Source: Alcaligenaceae bacterium SAGV5
Lineage (GTDB): Bacteria; Pseudomonadota; Gammaproteobacteria; Burkholderiales; Burkholderiaceae_B
Length of the DNA stretch: 64,000 nt
NCBI GenBank assembly: GCA_009360345.1
Contig: SPDP01000003.1
Location: 62,001 to 126,000 of the forward strand
Direction: 5' to 3'
A model generated the notes under the pieces. That model had not been told where the DNA came from. It saw only the letters and a list, made by a program, of their open reading frames with translations, and ran no database searches. Positions 30,937-38,192 of this stretch are shown here, one piece after another (position 1 is the first letter of the stretch; every line of letters begins with the position of its first letter). The position numbers and the translations under genes are program-made.

Positions 30937-32554
30937 GCGCCTGGCGCCGGATCTTGCCGGAGGGGGTCAGCGGCAGGGCTTCGACGAATTCGATGTCCTT
31001 GGGCGCGCCGTCCTGGCCGAACTGGGCGCAGGCTTGTGACAGCAGCGCCTCCCGCAGGGCCGTCTCGCGTCCTGCCTTGTCCTGCTCCGGTACGGCCAGG
31101 GCGACGACATAGGCCTTGATGCCGCTGCCGTCGGGCGTGGGCACGACCACCGCGTCGGCCACGTCGGGGTGCTGGGTCAGGCAGTCCTCGATCGGTCCCG
31201 GGGCCACCAGGCGGCTGCCCAGCTGGAACATTTCGTCCAGGCGTCCCACGTACCACAGGTAGCCGTCCGCGTCCCGCCGGGCGAGGTCGCCGGTGCGATG
31301 CCAGGTACCGCTGACCGGGCGTCCGGTTTCCTCGCCCCGCCAGTAGCCGGCGAAGAAGGACGGGTCGGGATGGCCGTGGATGTCGTAGCGATTGACGGCG
31401 ATTTCACCATGTTCGCCGGTGGCGACGGGGTGACCCTGCGCGTCGACGATGGCGATCTGGTGGCCGGGGTAGGGCTTGCCCACGCTGCCGGGCCGGGTGG
31501 GCCATTTCTGGTTGCTCTGGCCGATGACGGTGCCGATCTCGACCTGGCTGAAGGTCTCGTTGGGCTCGACCCCGAGCGCGGTCTTGCATTGTTCGAACAG
31601 CGCCGCGCTCAATGACGTGTCGGTGGCCGCGATGGCACGCAGGGCCAGCCGGTAGCGTTCGGCGGGCCGCGGCACGGCCTTGAGCAGGCGGCGCAGGTCG
31701 CGGGTGGTGAGCGCGACGTTGGTGACGCGGTAGCGTTCGAGAAGGGAGAAGGTGGCGTCGGGGGCCGGCGGCTGGCGCATGCCCACCACCGGCTGGCCGA
31801 AATACAGGCCGGGCAGGACCGCGCCGAACAGGCCGTGGGGGCTGCCCCACTCGGAGGCTGTCCACAGGACATCGGCGGGTTGGGGCAACCAGTTCTGGGC
31901 GGCGACGAAGCCGGGCAGATTGCCGATCAGCGTCGCGTGGGGCAGGACCACGCCCTTGGGGACGCTGCCCGCGCCCGCCGTATAGAGCAGCAGCGCGGGA
32001 TCCGACGCCGAGGTGGGGTGCATGTCGAAGGCACTTTCCTGGCGGGCGAGCAGCGTGCGCCAGGAAAGGACCCGCTCGTCGTCCAGGTCGATGCCGACGG
32101 TCTGGCGCAGCAGGGGGCAATGCTCGATGGCGGGCAGGAGCGCCGCCGCCGCCGCGCCATCGACGATGGCGATCCGGGCTTCGCTGTCGCGCAGCCGCTG
32201 TTCGTAGGTCTGCGCGCCCAGCGCCACCGACAGCGGGACGGTGATGGCGCCCATCTGGTAGACGGCGATATGGGCGACGATGGCCTCGGGACGCTGGGGC
32301 AGGGCGATGGCGACGCGGTCGCCGCGCTGCACGCCCATGCGGCGCAGGCCATTGGAGAAGCGGTTGGCGTATTCGTGCAGGCGGCCATAGGTCCAGACTT
32401 CGCGCCGGCCTTCGGCATCTTCGGCGTAGATCGCGATGCGCCGGGCGTCGGCGCTGGTGACGGTCCAGCGGCGGCAACAGACATCGGCAATGTTCAGGCG
32501 TTGCGGAACCCACCAACGGAACGTGGTGTAGAGTGCCTGGTACTGGTCTTCCAT
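30866..32554 (-). CDS. AMP-dependent acyl-CoA synthetase/ligase family protein
   Basis: This 562-residue member of the adenylate-forming superfamily resembles acetyl- or medium-chain acyl-CoA ligases. Visible motifs: the P-loop region YTAGAGSVPKGVVLPH near residue 192, the acyl/ATP pocket FSQVEIGTVIGQSN, TWHRTGDLARRDADGYLWYVGR near 425-446, and the C-terminal LTPSGKIRR with the catalytic Lys. The P-loop departs from the usual YTSGTTGxPKG at the two Thr positions (Ala, Gly), which may affect ATP handling. GGAGG lies just upstream of the ATG. The C-terminus overlaps the DUF455 gene. The substrate is not predictable. Confidence 0.88.
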   Translation of the reverse strand: MEDQYQALYTTFRWWVPQRLNIADVCCRRWTVTSADARRIAIYAEDAEGRREVWTYGRLHEYANRFSNGLRRMGVQRGDRVAIALPQRPEAIVAHIAVYQMGAITVPLSVALGAQTYEQRLRDSEARIAIVDGAAAAALLPAIEHCPLLRQTVGIDLDDERVLSWRTLLARQESAFDMHPTSASDPALLLYTAGAGSVPKGVVLPHATLIGNLPGFVAAQNWLPQPADVLWTASEWGSPHGLFGAVLPGLYFGQPVVGMRQPPAPDATFSLLERYRVTNVALTTRDLRRLLKAVPRPAERYRLALRAIAATDTSLSAALFEQCKTALGVEPNETFSQVEIGTVIGQSNQKWPTRPGSVGKPYPGHQIAIVDAQGHPVATGEHGEIAVNRYDIHGHPDPSFFAGYWRGEETGRPVSGTWHRTGDLARRDADGYLWYVGRLDEMFQLGSRLVAPGPIEDCLTQHPDVADAVVVPTPDGSGIKAYVVALAVPEQDKAGRETALREALLSQACAQFGQDGAPKDIEFVEALPLTPSGKIRRQALRQIEDDRGRKWPTAPASAAPLP

Positions 32555-32605
32555 AACCCTCCGCTGGATTCAGGATCTGGTCCGGCCTGTTTGGCGGACG
32601 GGGTT

Positions 32606-32624
32606 TTGCTGCGTGATATAGCAA
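32606..32624. promoter_or_regulatory. Inverted repeat between ligase and hydrolase genes
   Basis: TTGCT and AGCAA arms (32606-32610 and 32620-32624) are separated by 9 A/T-rich bases, about 55 bp upstream of the acyl-CoA ligase start. The 188 bp divergent region is otherwise plain. The layout resembles a LysR-type T-N11-A operator, but no regulator gene is adjacent, so the role is open. Confidence 0.3.
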
Positions 32625-32689
32625 TCATTACTGACCTGACCGATAACCGCAATGGCTTTGGTGCCTGCGGCAGGGGAGCGAGGTGCCGA

Positions 32690-32730
32690 TTCCCCTGTGT
32701 CTTTTTGCGGGTTTCCCCTCAATTTCCCCT
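32690..32730 (+). repeat. Three direct TTCCCCT repeats upstream of the hydrolase
   Basis: The heptamer TTCCCCT occurs at 32690-32696, 32713-32719 and 32724-32730, all within 55 bp of the alpha/beta hydrolase start. The last two are 11 bp apart, about one helical turn. They could be activator sites or chance in a C-rich stretch. Confidence 0.35.
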
Positions 32731-32742
32731 AATTGTCGATAA

Positions 32743-33675
32743 ATGATCATGTACGAGCCGCTTGTAGCCCATCGATCGGAGTATCTGGAAGTTCGGGGTT
32801 TACGTCACCACTTTCGTCATTGGGGCGACAACGGCGCCCCGGTGCTGCTGGCGCTCCATGGCTGGATGGATTCGTCCGCGTCGTTCCAGTTCGTGGCCGA
32901 CCGGCTGGCGGGCGACTTCCATATCGTGGCGCCGGACTGGCGGGGCTTTGGCAGGACGCAGTGGGGCGGTGGGGATTCCTATGAAGTCGGTGAATACCTG
33001 GGCGACCTGGACGCTTTCTGCCGTCATTTCTCGCCTTCTGCCCCGATCTTGCTGATGGGGCACAGCATGGGCGGCAACATGGCGATGTTGTACGCCGGCG
33101 TCCGGTCCGAGCGGGTGGGCGCGGTGGTCAATCTGGAAGGACTGGGCCTGGCGGCGCAGCCGGCCGACGCGGCGCCGGGCCGGTTGCGCCAGTGGATGGA
33201 CCAGGTCGTGGCCGGGGCGCGGCTGGGGGATTACGACAGCCCCGAGGCCTATGCGCAGCGCCTGATGCGGGACAATCCCCGGCTGGATGCCGCCAAGGCC
33301 CTGTTCCTGGCCCGCGAGAATGGCTGTCCCGAGGGAGGCCGCTGGCGGCTGCGCGCCGATCCCGTCCACAAGATCGTCAATCGGGTCCTTTATCGGCTGG
33401 AGGAAGTGCTGGCCTGCTGGCGCGGGATCGTCGCGCCGGTGCTGTGGGTGGAAGCCGCCGACAGCGCCGTGCTGGCCAAGGCGGTGGCCGAACCGGGCTA
33501 CGAAGGCCGGCTGGCTTGCGTTGCTTCACTGCAACGGGCGATGGTGGCCGATGCCGGCCACATGCTGCATCAGGATCGTCCGGCCGAGGTGGCGCAACTG
33601 GTAGCAGATTTCCTGGCGTGGGCTGCGACGGTGCCGGGCGGTCGTCCTACAATGTCAGCATGGAACCCGTCCTGA
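32743..33675 (+). CDS. Alpha/beta hydrolase
   Basis: This is a predicted soluble esterase or hydrolase of 310 residues. The oxyanion region is LALHGWMDSSASFQ near residue 37, the nucleophile elbow is GHSMGG near residue 106, and the likely catalytic His is in DAGHMLHQDRP near residue 285. The fold is clear but the substrate is not. ATGs at 32743 and 32749 are both possible starts. The stop lies 13 bases inside the following PHP gene, so the two may be co-transcribed, though that gene also seems to have its own promoter. Confidence 0.88.
   Translation: MIMYEPLVAHRSEYLEVRGLRHHFRHWGDNGAPVLLALHGWMDSSASFQFVADRLAGDFHIVAPDWRGFGRTQWGGGDSYEVGEYLGDLDAFCRHFSPSAPILLMGHSMGGNMAMLYAGVRSERVGAVVNLEGLGLAAQPADAAPGRLRQWMDQVVAGARLGDYDSPEAYAQRLMRDNPRLDAAKALFLARENGCPEGGRWRLRADPVHKIVNRVLYRLEEVLACWRGIVAPVLWVEAADSAVLAKAVAEPGYEGRLACVASLQRAMVADAGHMLHQDRPAEVAQLVADFLAWAATVPGGRPTMSAWNPS
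33648..33653 (+). promoter_or_regulatory. -10 box placed for a leaderless PHP transcript
   Basis: TACAAT lies inside the end of the hydrolase gene, 6 bases before the PHP ATG at 33660. A transcript from it would start at the ATG itself. No Shine-Dalgarno sequence precedes this ATG. The -35 region (GCGACG at 17 bp spacing) matches only weakly. Confidence 0.45.
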
Positions 33676-34502
33676 ACGTCGATCTGCACTGCCACTCCCA
33701 GGTGTCGGACGGCATGCTGCCGCCCGCCGAACTGGCGGCGCGCGCGCGCCGCAACGGCGTCGATGTATTGGCGCTGACCGATCATGACGTGGTCGGCGGC
33801 CTGCACGCGGCCGCGGCGGCCTCGCGGGAACTGGGCATGCGTTTCGTTCCAGGGGTGGAGATCTCGGTCACCTGGGCCGGGGAAACCGTCCATATCGTGG
33901 GCCTGTGCATCGACCCCGACGACGCGGCGCTGATCGAGGGGCTGCGCGACACGCGCTCCGGCCGCGAGCGCCGCGCCCGCGAAATGGCGGCGCAACTGGC
34001 CGCGGTCGGCATCCCGGACGCCTTCGAGGGGGCGCTGGTCCATGTCGGCAATCCGCAGCTCATCAGCCGCACGCATTTCGCGCGTTTCCTGGTCGAACGC
34101 GGTGTGTGCAAGGATGTGGGCGAGGTCTTCCAGAACTACCTGGTGGAAGGCAAGCCCGGCTACGTGCCCATGCGCTGGGCCACGCTGCCCGATGCCGTGC
34201 GATGGATACGGGGCGCCGGCGGCGTGGCCGCCATCGCGCACCCGGGCCGCTATCCCTATACGCCGCTGCAATTCCACGCGCTGTACGATGAATTCCTGCA
34301 ACTGGGCGGGCGTGGCATCGAGGTGGTCACGGGCAGCCATACGCCCGACCAATACCGCGAGTATGCCGAGGTCGCCATGCGCTACGGCTTCCTGGCCTCG
34401 CGCGGCTCGGATTTCCACGGTCCCGAGGAAAGCCGGGTCGACCTGGGATGCCTGCCGCCCCTGCCCAGGCACCTGACGCCGATCTGGCACGACTGGTTTT
34501 GA
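33660..34502 (+). CDS. PHP-domain phosphoesterase (YciV/RNase AM type)
   Basis: This 280-residue metal-dependent phosphoesterase of the PHP family has the first metal motif DLHCHSQVSDG (residues 8-18), the second LTDHDVVGG, and later metal residues in GVEISVTWAGETVHIVG, AIAHPGRY and GSDFHGPEE. Relatives hydrolyse 3',5'-nucleoside bisphosphates and trim RNA 5' ends; I infer the same class of reaction. The start overlaps the upstream hydrolase by 16 bp and appears to lack a ribosome binding site. greB follows 5 bp later. Confidence 0.88.
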   Translation: MEPVLNVDLHCHSQVSDGMLPPAELAARARRNGVDVLALTDHDVVGGLHAAAAASRELGMRFVPGVEISVTWAGETVHIVGLCIDPDDAALIEGLRDTRSGRERRAREMAAQLAAVGIPDAFEGALVHVGNPQLISRTHFARFLVERGVCKDVGEVFQNYLVEGKPGYVPMRWATLPDAVRWIRGAGGVAAIAHPGRYPYTPLQFHALYDEFLQLGGRGIEVVTGSHTPDQYREYAEVAMRYGFLASRGSDFHGPEESRVDLGCLPPLPRHLTPIWHDWF

Positions 34503-34507
34503 GTTCC

Positions 34508-35065
34508 ATGAACAAGGCTTTTGTCAAAGAATCCGAGGGCCAGGACGACGACGACCTGCCCGAGCACCTGGCCCTGCCGGCCGGAGTGCGCAACTACATG
34601 ACGCCCGATGGCTACGCGCGCCTGCGCGGCGAGCTGGTCCATCTGATGAACGTGGAGCGGCCGTCGGTGGTCCAGATCGTGTCGTGGGCCGCGTCCAACG
34701 GCGACCGCTCCGAGAACGGCGATTATCTGTACGGCAAGAAGCGCCTGCGCGAAATCGATCGCCGGATGCGCTTCTTGACCCGCCGCCTGGACATCGCCGA
34801 AGTGGTGGATACTTCCGCCCAGCCCAATCGCGATCAGGTGTTCTTCGGCGCCACGGTTACTTACCTGGATCGCGCCGGCGACGAACACACGGTGACCATC
34901 GTGGGCGTAGACGAGGCCGAGCCGCTGCAAGGGCGGATCAGTTGGATCTCGCCCGTGGCGCGTGCCCTGATCAAGGCGCGCGAAGGCGACACGGTCGTGC
35001 TGCGCACGCCGGCGGGCGTGGATGAGCTGGAGATCCTGGAAGTGAGCTATCCGGCGCCGCAATAG
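34508..35065 (+). CDS. greB: Transcription elongation factor GreB
   Basis: This factor stimulates RNA polymerase to cleave backtracked transcripts. Its 185 residues include an N-terminal coiled-coil finger with DRSENGDYLYGKKRLREIDR near residue 62 and acidic residues typical of the tip, followed by the FKBP-like C-terminal domain. The GreB-specific basic patch in the finger and the slightly longer N-terminus favour GreB over GreA. I start at the ATG at 34508; the upstream in-frame codons lie within the PHP gene. It converges with spoT, with 8 bp between stops. Confidence 0.93.
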   Translation: MNKAFVKESEGQDDDDLPEHLALPAGVRNYMTPDGYARLRGELVHLMNVERPSVVQIVSWAASNGDRSENGDYLYGKKRLREIDRRMRFLTRRLDIAEVVDTSAQPNRDQVFFGATVTYLDRAGDEHTVTIVGVDEAEPLQGRISWISPVARALIKAREGDTVVLRTPAGVDELEILEVSYPAPQ

Positions 35066-35073
35066 CGGGCCGC

Positions 35074-37332
35074 TCAGCCCTTGACGCGGATGATGCGCTG
35101 CACCTGGGGCACGCGCCGCAGGTGGCGGATGACCTGGGCCAGGTGCTGCCGGCTTTCGACCTGGATGGTGAAGTGCACCGCCACCGTGGACGACGCTTCA
35201 TCCTGCATGGAGACGTGGGTGATGTTGGCGTCGGAAGCCGAGATTTCGGCCGCCACGCGGCCCAGCACGCCGCGCTCCTGGCGCAGTACCACGTCGATGC
35301 GGACGGTGAAGTGGCGCGAGGTCTGGTCGTCCCAGGCCACGTCCAGCCAACGTTCCGGTTCACGGGCGCGCTGGCGCCGGGCGTTCGGGCAGTCTTCGGT
35401 ATGGACGACCAGGCCGTGGCCCAGGCGCACGTAGGCGACGATGGCATCCCCGGGAATGGGCGTGCAGCAGGGCGCCAGCTGCACCGCCAGGCCTTCATTG
35501 CCCTGGATCCGTATGGGGGCCGTGGTGCCCTGTTCCGTGTAGCGCTCGACCTGTTCCGCGGTGGTCGAGATGGGGTCGCCCTCGGGCATGAAGCGGCGCG
35601 CGACCACCGCCGCCAGCCGTTTGCCCAGGCCGATGTCGGCCAGGATCTCGTCGCGCGAACGCGCGCCGCTGCCGCGCGCCAGCTTGTCCCAGATCGGGTC
35701 CGTGCTGTCCGGCATGGGCATGTTCATGGATTTCAGCGCCTGGCCCAGCAGGCGTTCGCCGAAACTGACGGATTCTTCGTACTTGACCGTGCGCAGGTAG
35801 TGGCGGATCTCGGACCGGGCCTTGCCGGTGCGCACGAAGTTCAGCCACTGGGCGTTGGGGCGGGAATGCTCGGCGGTGATGATCTCGACCGCGTCGCCGC
35901 TCTTGAGTTCGGTACGCAGCGGCACGAACTCGCCGTTGACCTTGGCGGCCACGGTCTGGTTGCCGACATCGGTGTGGATGCTGTAGGCGAAATCGATGGG
36001 CGTCGCGCCGCGCGGCAGTGAGATGATCTTGCCGCGGGGCGTGAAGACATAGACCGCGTCGGGAAAGAGATCCACCTTCACGTGTTCCAGGAACTCGCTG
36101 CTGTCCCCGGTCTGGCGCTGGATGTCGAGCAGCGACTGCAGCCACTGGTGAGTGCGCTTTTGCAGGTCGTTCAGGTCGACGTCGGCGGTCTTGTACAGCC
36201 AGTGCGCCGCCACGCCGCTCTCGGCCACCTGGTTCATGTCGCGTGTGCGGATCTGGAATTCGACGGGCGTGCCGTAGGGGCCTACCAGCGTCGTGTGCAG
36301 GGATTGGTAGCCATTGACCTTGGGAATGGCGATGTAATCCTTGAACTTGCCGGGTACCGGCCGGAACAGTTGGTGCAGTGTGCCCAGCGCCAGGTAGCAT
36401 TCCGGCTGGGAGTTGACCACGATCCGGAAGCCGTAGATGTCCAGGACTTCCGAGAACGATTTTTTCTGTTCCAGCATCTTGGTGTAGATGCCGTACAGAT
36501 TTTTTTCGCGGCCGTTGACCTCGGCCTCGATGCCGGCTGCGGGCAGCGCGGCGCGCACCGCTTCCTGGATTTTCCCCACCAGTTCGCGCCGGTTGCCGCG
36601 CGCGGCCAGGACCGCCTTGCGCAACACCATGTAGCGGTGGTGGTACATCGCCTCGAAGCAGAGTTCCTGCAGTTCGCGGTAGATGATGTTCAGCCCCAGG
36701 CGGTGCGCGATGGGGGAGTAGATCTCCAGCGTTTCCCGCGCCACGCGGCGGCGTTTCTCGTGGCTGACGGCGCCCAGCGTACGCATGTTGTGCAGCCGGT
36801 CGGCCAGTTTGATCAGGATGACGCGCACGTCGCGCGCCATGGCCAGCAGCATCTTGCGGAAGCTTTCGGCCTGCTGCTCGGCCTTGCTGGCGAACTCCAG
36901 CCGGTCCAGCTTGGACAGGCCGTCGACCAGGTCGGCGACCTCGGTGCCGAAGCGCTCGATCAGTTCCTGCTTGGTGACGCCCTGGTCTTCCATGACGTCG
37001 TGCAGCAGGGCGGCCATCAGCGCCGCCGCGTCCAGCTTCCAGGCGGCGCAGATTTCGGTGACGGCGATGGGGTGCGAGATGTAGGGCTCGCCGCTGGCGC
37101 GGAATTGGCCCAGGTGCGCTTCGTCGGAGAAACGGTAGGCTTCGCGCACCCGGCGGACGTCTTCCGGGCTGAGATACTGCGAAATGGTTTCAGCGAGCGG
37201 GGCCAGGGATACGCCAGCAGGAGCCGGCGTCGGGCTGGCTGAGGCGAGCGCCTGGGCGCCTGCTGCGGCGGCAACTGCTATCGGTGTTCCGGAAGCGCTT
37301 CCGGAACGCGAGGAAGAGACTGGAAATCCCAT
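35074..37332 (-). CDS. spoT: Bifunctional (p)ppGpp synthetase/hydrolase SpoT
   Basis: This is the long RSH enzyme that both makes and degrades the alarmone (p)ppGpp. The intact hydrolase HD is at residues 111-112 (MAALLHDVMED). The synthetase domain shows GFRIVVNSQPECY and the KFKDYIAIPKVNGYQSLH segment, in which the RxKD-type motif marks bifunctional enzymes. TGS (FAYSIHTDVGNQ) and ACT domains follow. The start at 37332 has GAGG upstream, giving 752 residues with an Ala/Ser/Pro-rich N-terminal tail of about 40. It is downstream of rpoZ on the same strand. Confidence 0.96.
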   Translation of the reverse strand: MGFPVSSSRSGSASGTPIAVAAAAGAQALASASPTPAPAGVSLAPLAETISQYLSPEDVRRVREAYRFSDEAHLGQFRASGEPYISHPIAVTEICAAWKLDAAALMAALLHDVMEDQGVTKQELIERFGTEVADLVDGLSKLDRLEFASKAEQQAESFRKMLLAMARDVRVILIKLADRLHNMRTLGAVSHEKRRRVARETLEIYSPIAHRLGLNIIYRELQELCFEAMYHHRYMVLRKAVLAARGNRRELVGKIQEAVRAALPAAGIEAEVNGREKNLYGIYTKMLEQKKSFSEVLDIYGFRIVVNSQPECYLALGTLHQLFRPVPGKFKDYIAIPKVNGYQSLHTTLVGPYGTPVEFQIRTRDMNQVAESGVAAHWLYKTADVDLNDLQKRTHQWLQSLLDIQRQTGDSSEFLEHVKVDLFPDAVYVFTPRGKIISLPRGATPIDFAYSIHTDVGNQTVAAKVNGEFVPLRTELKSGDAVEIITAEHSRPNAQWLNFVRTGKARSEIRHYLRTVKYEESVSFGERLLGQALKSMNMPMPDSTDPIWDKLARGSGARSRDEILADIGLGKRLAAVVARRFMPEGDPISTTAEQVERYTEQGTTAPIRIQGNEGLAVQLAPCCTPIPGDAIVAYVRLGHGLVVHTEDCPNARRQRAREPERWLDVAWDDQTSRHFTVRIDVVLRQERGVLGRVAAEISASDANITHVSMQDEASSTVAVHFTIQVESRQHLAQVIRHLRRVPQVQRIIRVKG

Positions 37333-37403
37333 GGTCGCCTCAGGAGGAGCGCTCCCGGGAGGGCCGGGTGGCTCCACGCGTCGCCGGCATTGGCGCCGGC
37401 GGC

Positions 37404-37420
37404 AAGACCGTCACGGTCTT
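37404..37420 (-). other. Palindrome between rpoZ and spoT
   Basis: AAGACCGT (37404-37411) and ACGGTCTT (37413-37420) form a perfect 8-bp inverted repeat around a single base, just after the rpoZ stop. A second one, GCCGGC-attggc-GCCGGC, lies next to it (37383-37400). Both fall in the 93 bp gap before spoT and could be a protein-binding site or an RNA stem that modulates spoT expression. Confidence 0.35.
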
Positions 37421-37425
37421 GGAAA

Positions 37426-37629
37426 TCAGGTGGGGACCTTTTTCAGCATTTCCAGTCCGGTTACGCCGGTAGCGACCTCACGCAGCGCGGTGACGGTCGG
37501 CTTGTCTTTGCTATCGAGCTTGGGGGCATGGCCCTGGGCCAGTTGCCGCGCGCGATAGGTCGCCACGAGGGTCAGTTTGAACCGGTTCGGAATTTGCTTC
37601 AAGCAGTCTTCTACGGTGATACGTGCCAT
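37426..37629 (-). CDS. rpoZ: RNA polymerase omega subunit
   Basis: This small subunit stabilises the beta' subunit of RNA polymerase and takes part in ppGpp binding. The protein begins [20 protein letters not shown], typical for omega, and has 67 residues. I place the start at 37629 rather than at the upstream in-frame ATG at 37668, because this restores the conserved N-terminus. It lies between the truncated gmk and spoT in the usual gmk-rpoZ-spoT order. Confidence 0.95.
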   Translation of the reverse strand: MARITVEDCLKQIPNRFKLTLVATYRARQLAQGHAPKLDSKDKPTVTALREVATGVTGLEMLKKVPT

Positions 37630-37664
37630 GAGGGTCCCTGAAAGCTGTGCGTACTGGACGCGAG

Positions 37665-38150
37665 TCAACGCGGTGCGGAAGTTTGCGGAATGCCCAGTTG
37701 CGAGAACAGGCTGGCATGCCGGGCCGCCTGAGAACGAAAACGCAGCCTGGCGGCGGTAACGATCGTCGTCATGTCGGCCAAGGCTGCGCTAAAGTCTTGA
37801 TTAATAATAACATATTCGAATTCGGGAGCGTGCGCGAACTCACCCCCGGCCGCCAGCAGCCGCCGTGCGATCACATGGGACTCGTCCTGGCCGCGCTCGT
37901 GCAGGCGGGTTTCCAGGGCTTCGATGGATGGCGGAAGGATGAAAATGCCGATGGCTTCGGGGAACCTGGCGCGTACCTGCCGGGCTCCCTGCCAGTCGAT
38001 TTCCAGCAGGACGTCGTTGCCGGCCTCGGTCTGGCGCTCGATCCAGCTGCGCGGCGTCCCGTAGAAATTCCCATGCACCTCGGCCCACTCGAGCAGGTCG
38101 TCGTCGCGCTGCATCTTCTCGAAGGCGGGGACGCTGACGAAGTGGTACTC
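37665..38150 (-). pseudogene. gmk: Guanylate kinase, 5'-truncated fragment
   Basis: The frame carries the C-terminal 161 residues of guanylate kinase, which phosphorylates GMP to [31 protein letters not shown] and GIFILPPS are unmistakable and run to a normal C-terminus. The N-terminal third, including the GxxGxGKS P-loop and the first GMP-binding loop, is missing. Similarity stops abruptly at the Glu codon of EYHF (38148-38150), and beyond it the sequence belongs to the glnD upstream region. No frameshift or in-frame start restores the P-loop. As written, the gene cannot encode an active kinase. gmk is essential in E. coli, so this is either a misassembly or a remnant. Confidence 0.85.
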
Positions 38151-38182
38151 CGCCCAGCTTCGTCGCCGCCAAGGCCGCCTGA
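38150..38182 (+). pseudogene. map: Probable last codons of methionine aminopeptidase (map)
   Basis: Reading plus-strand triplets back from the TGA at 38180-38182 gives [14 protein letters not shown], ending 10 bp before the glnD ATG. map directly precedes glnD in many proteobacteria, and its C-terminus in betaproteobacteria ends in a similar low-complexity tail. The identification is an inference from position and a short tail. If right, map is cut at the same point as gmk. Confidence 0.4.
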
Positions 38183-38192
38183 CCCCCTCCCC

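Noticed and set aside
37647..38192. A long in-frame extension upstream of glnD that could suggest a bigger protein
   Set aside because: It runs antisense through rpoZ and gmk and has no GlnD similarity. GlnD begins normally at 38193.
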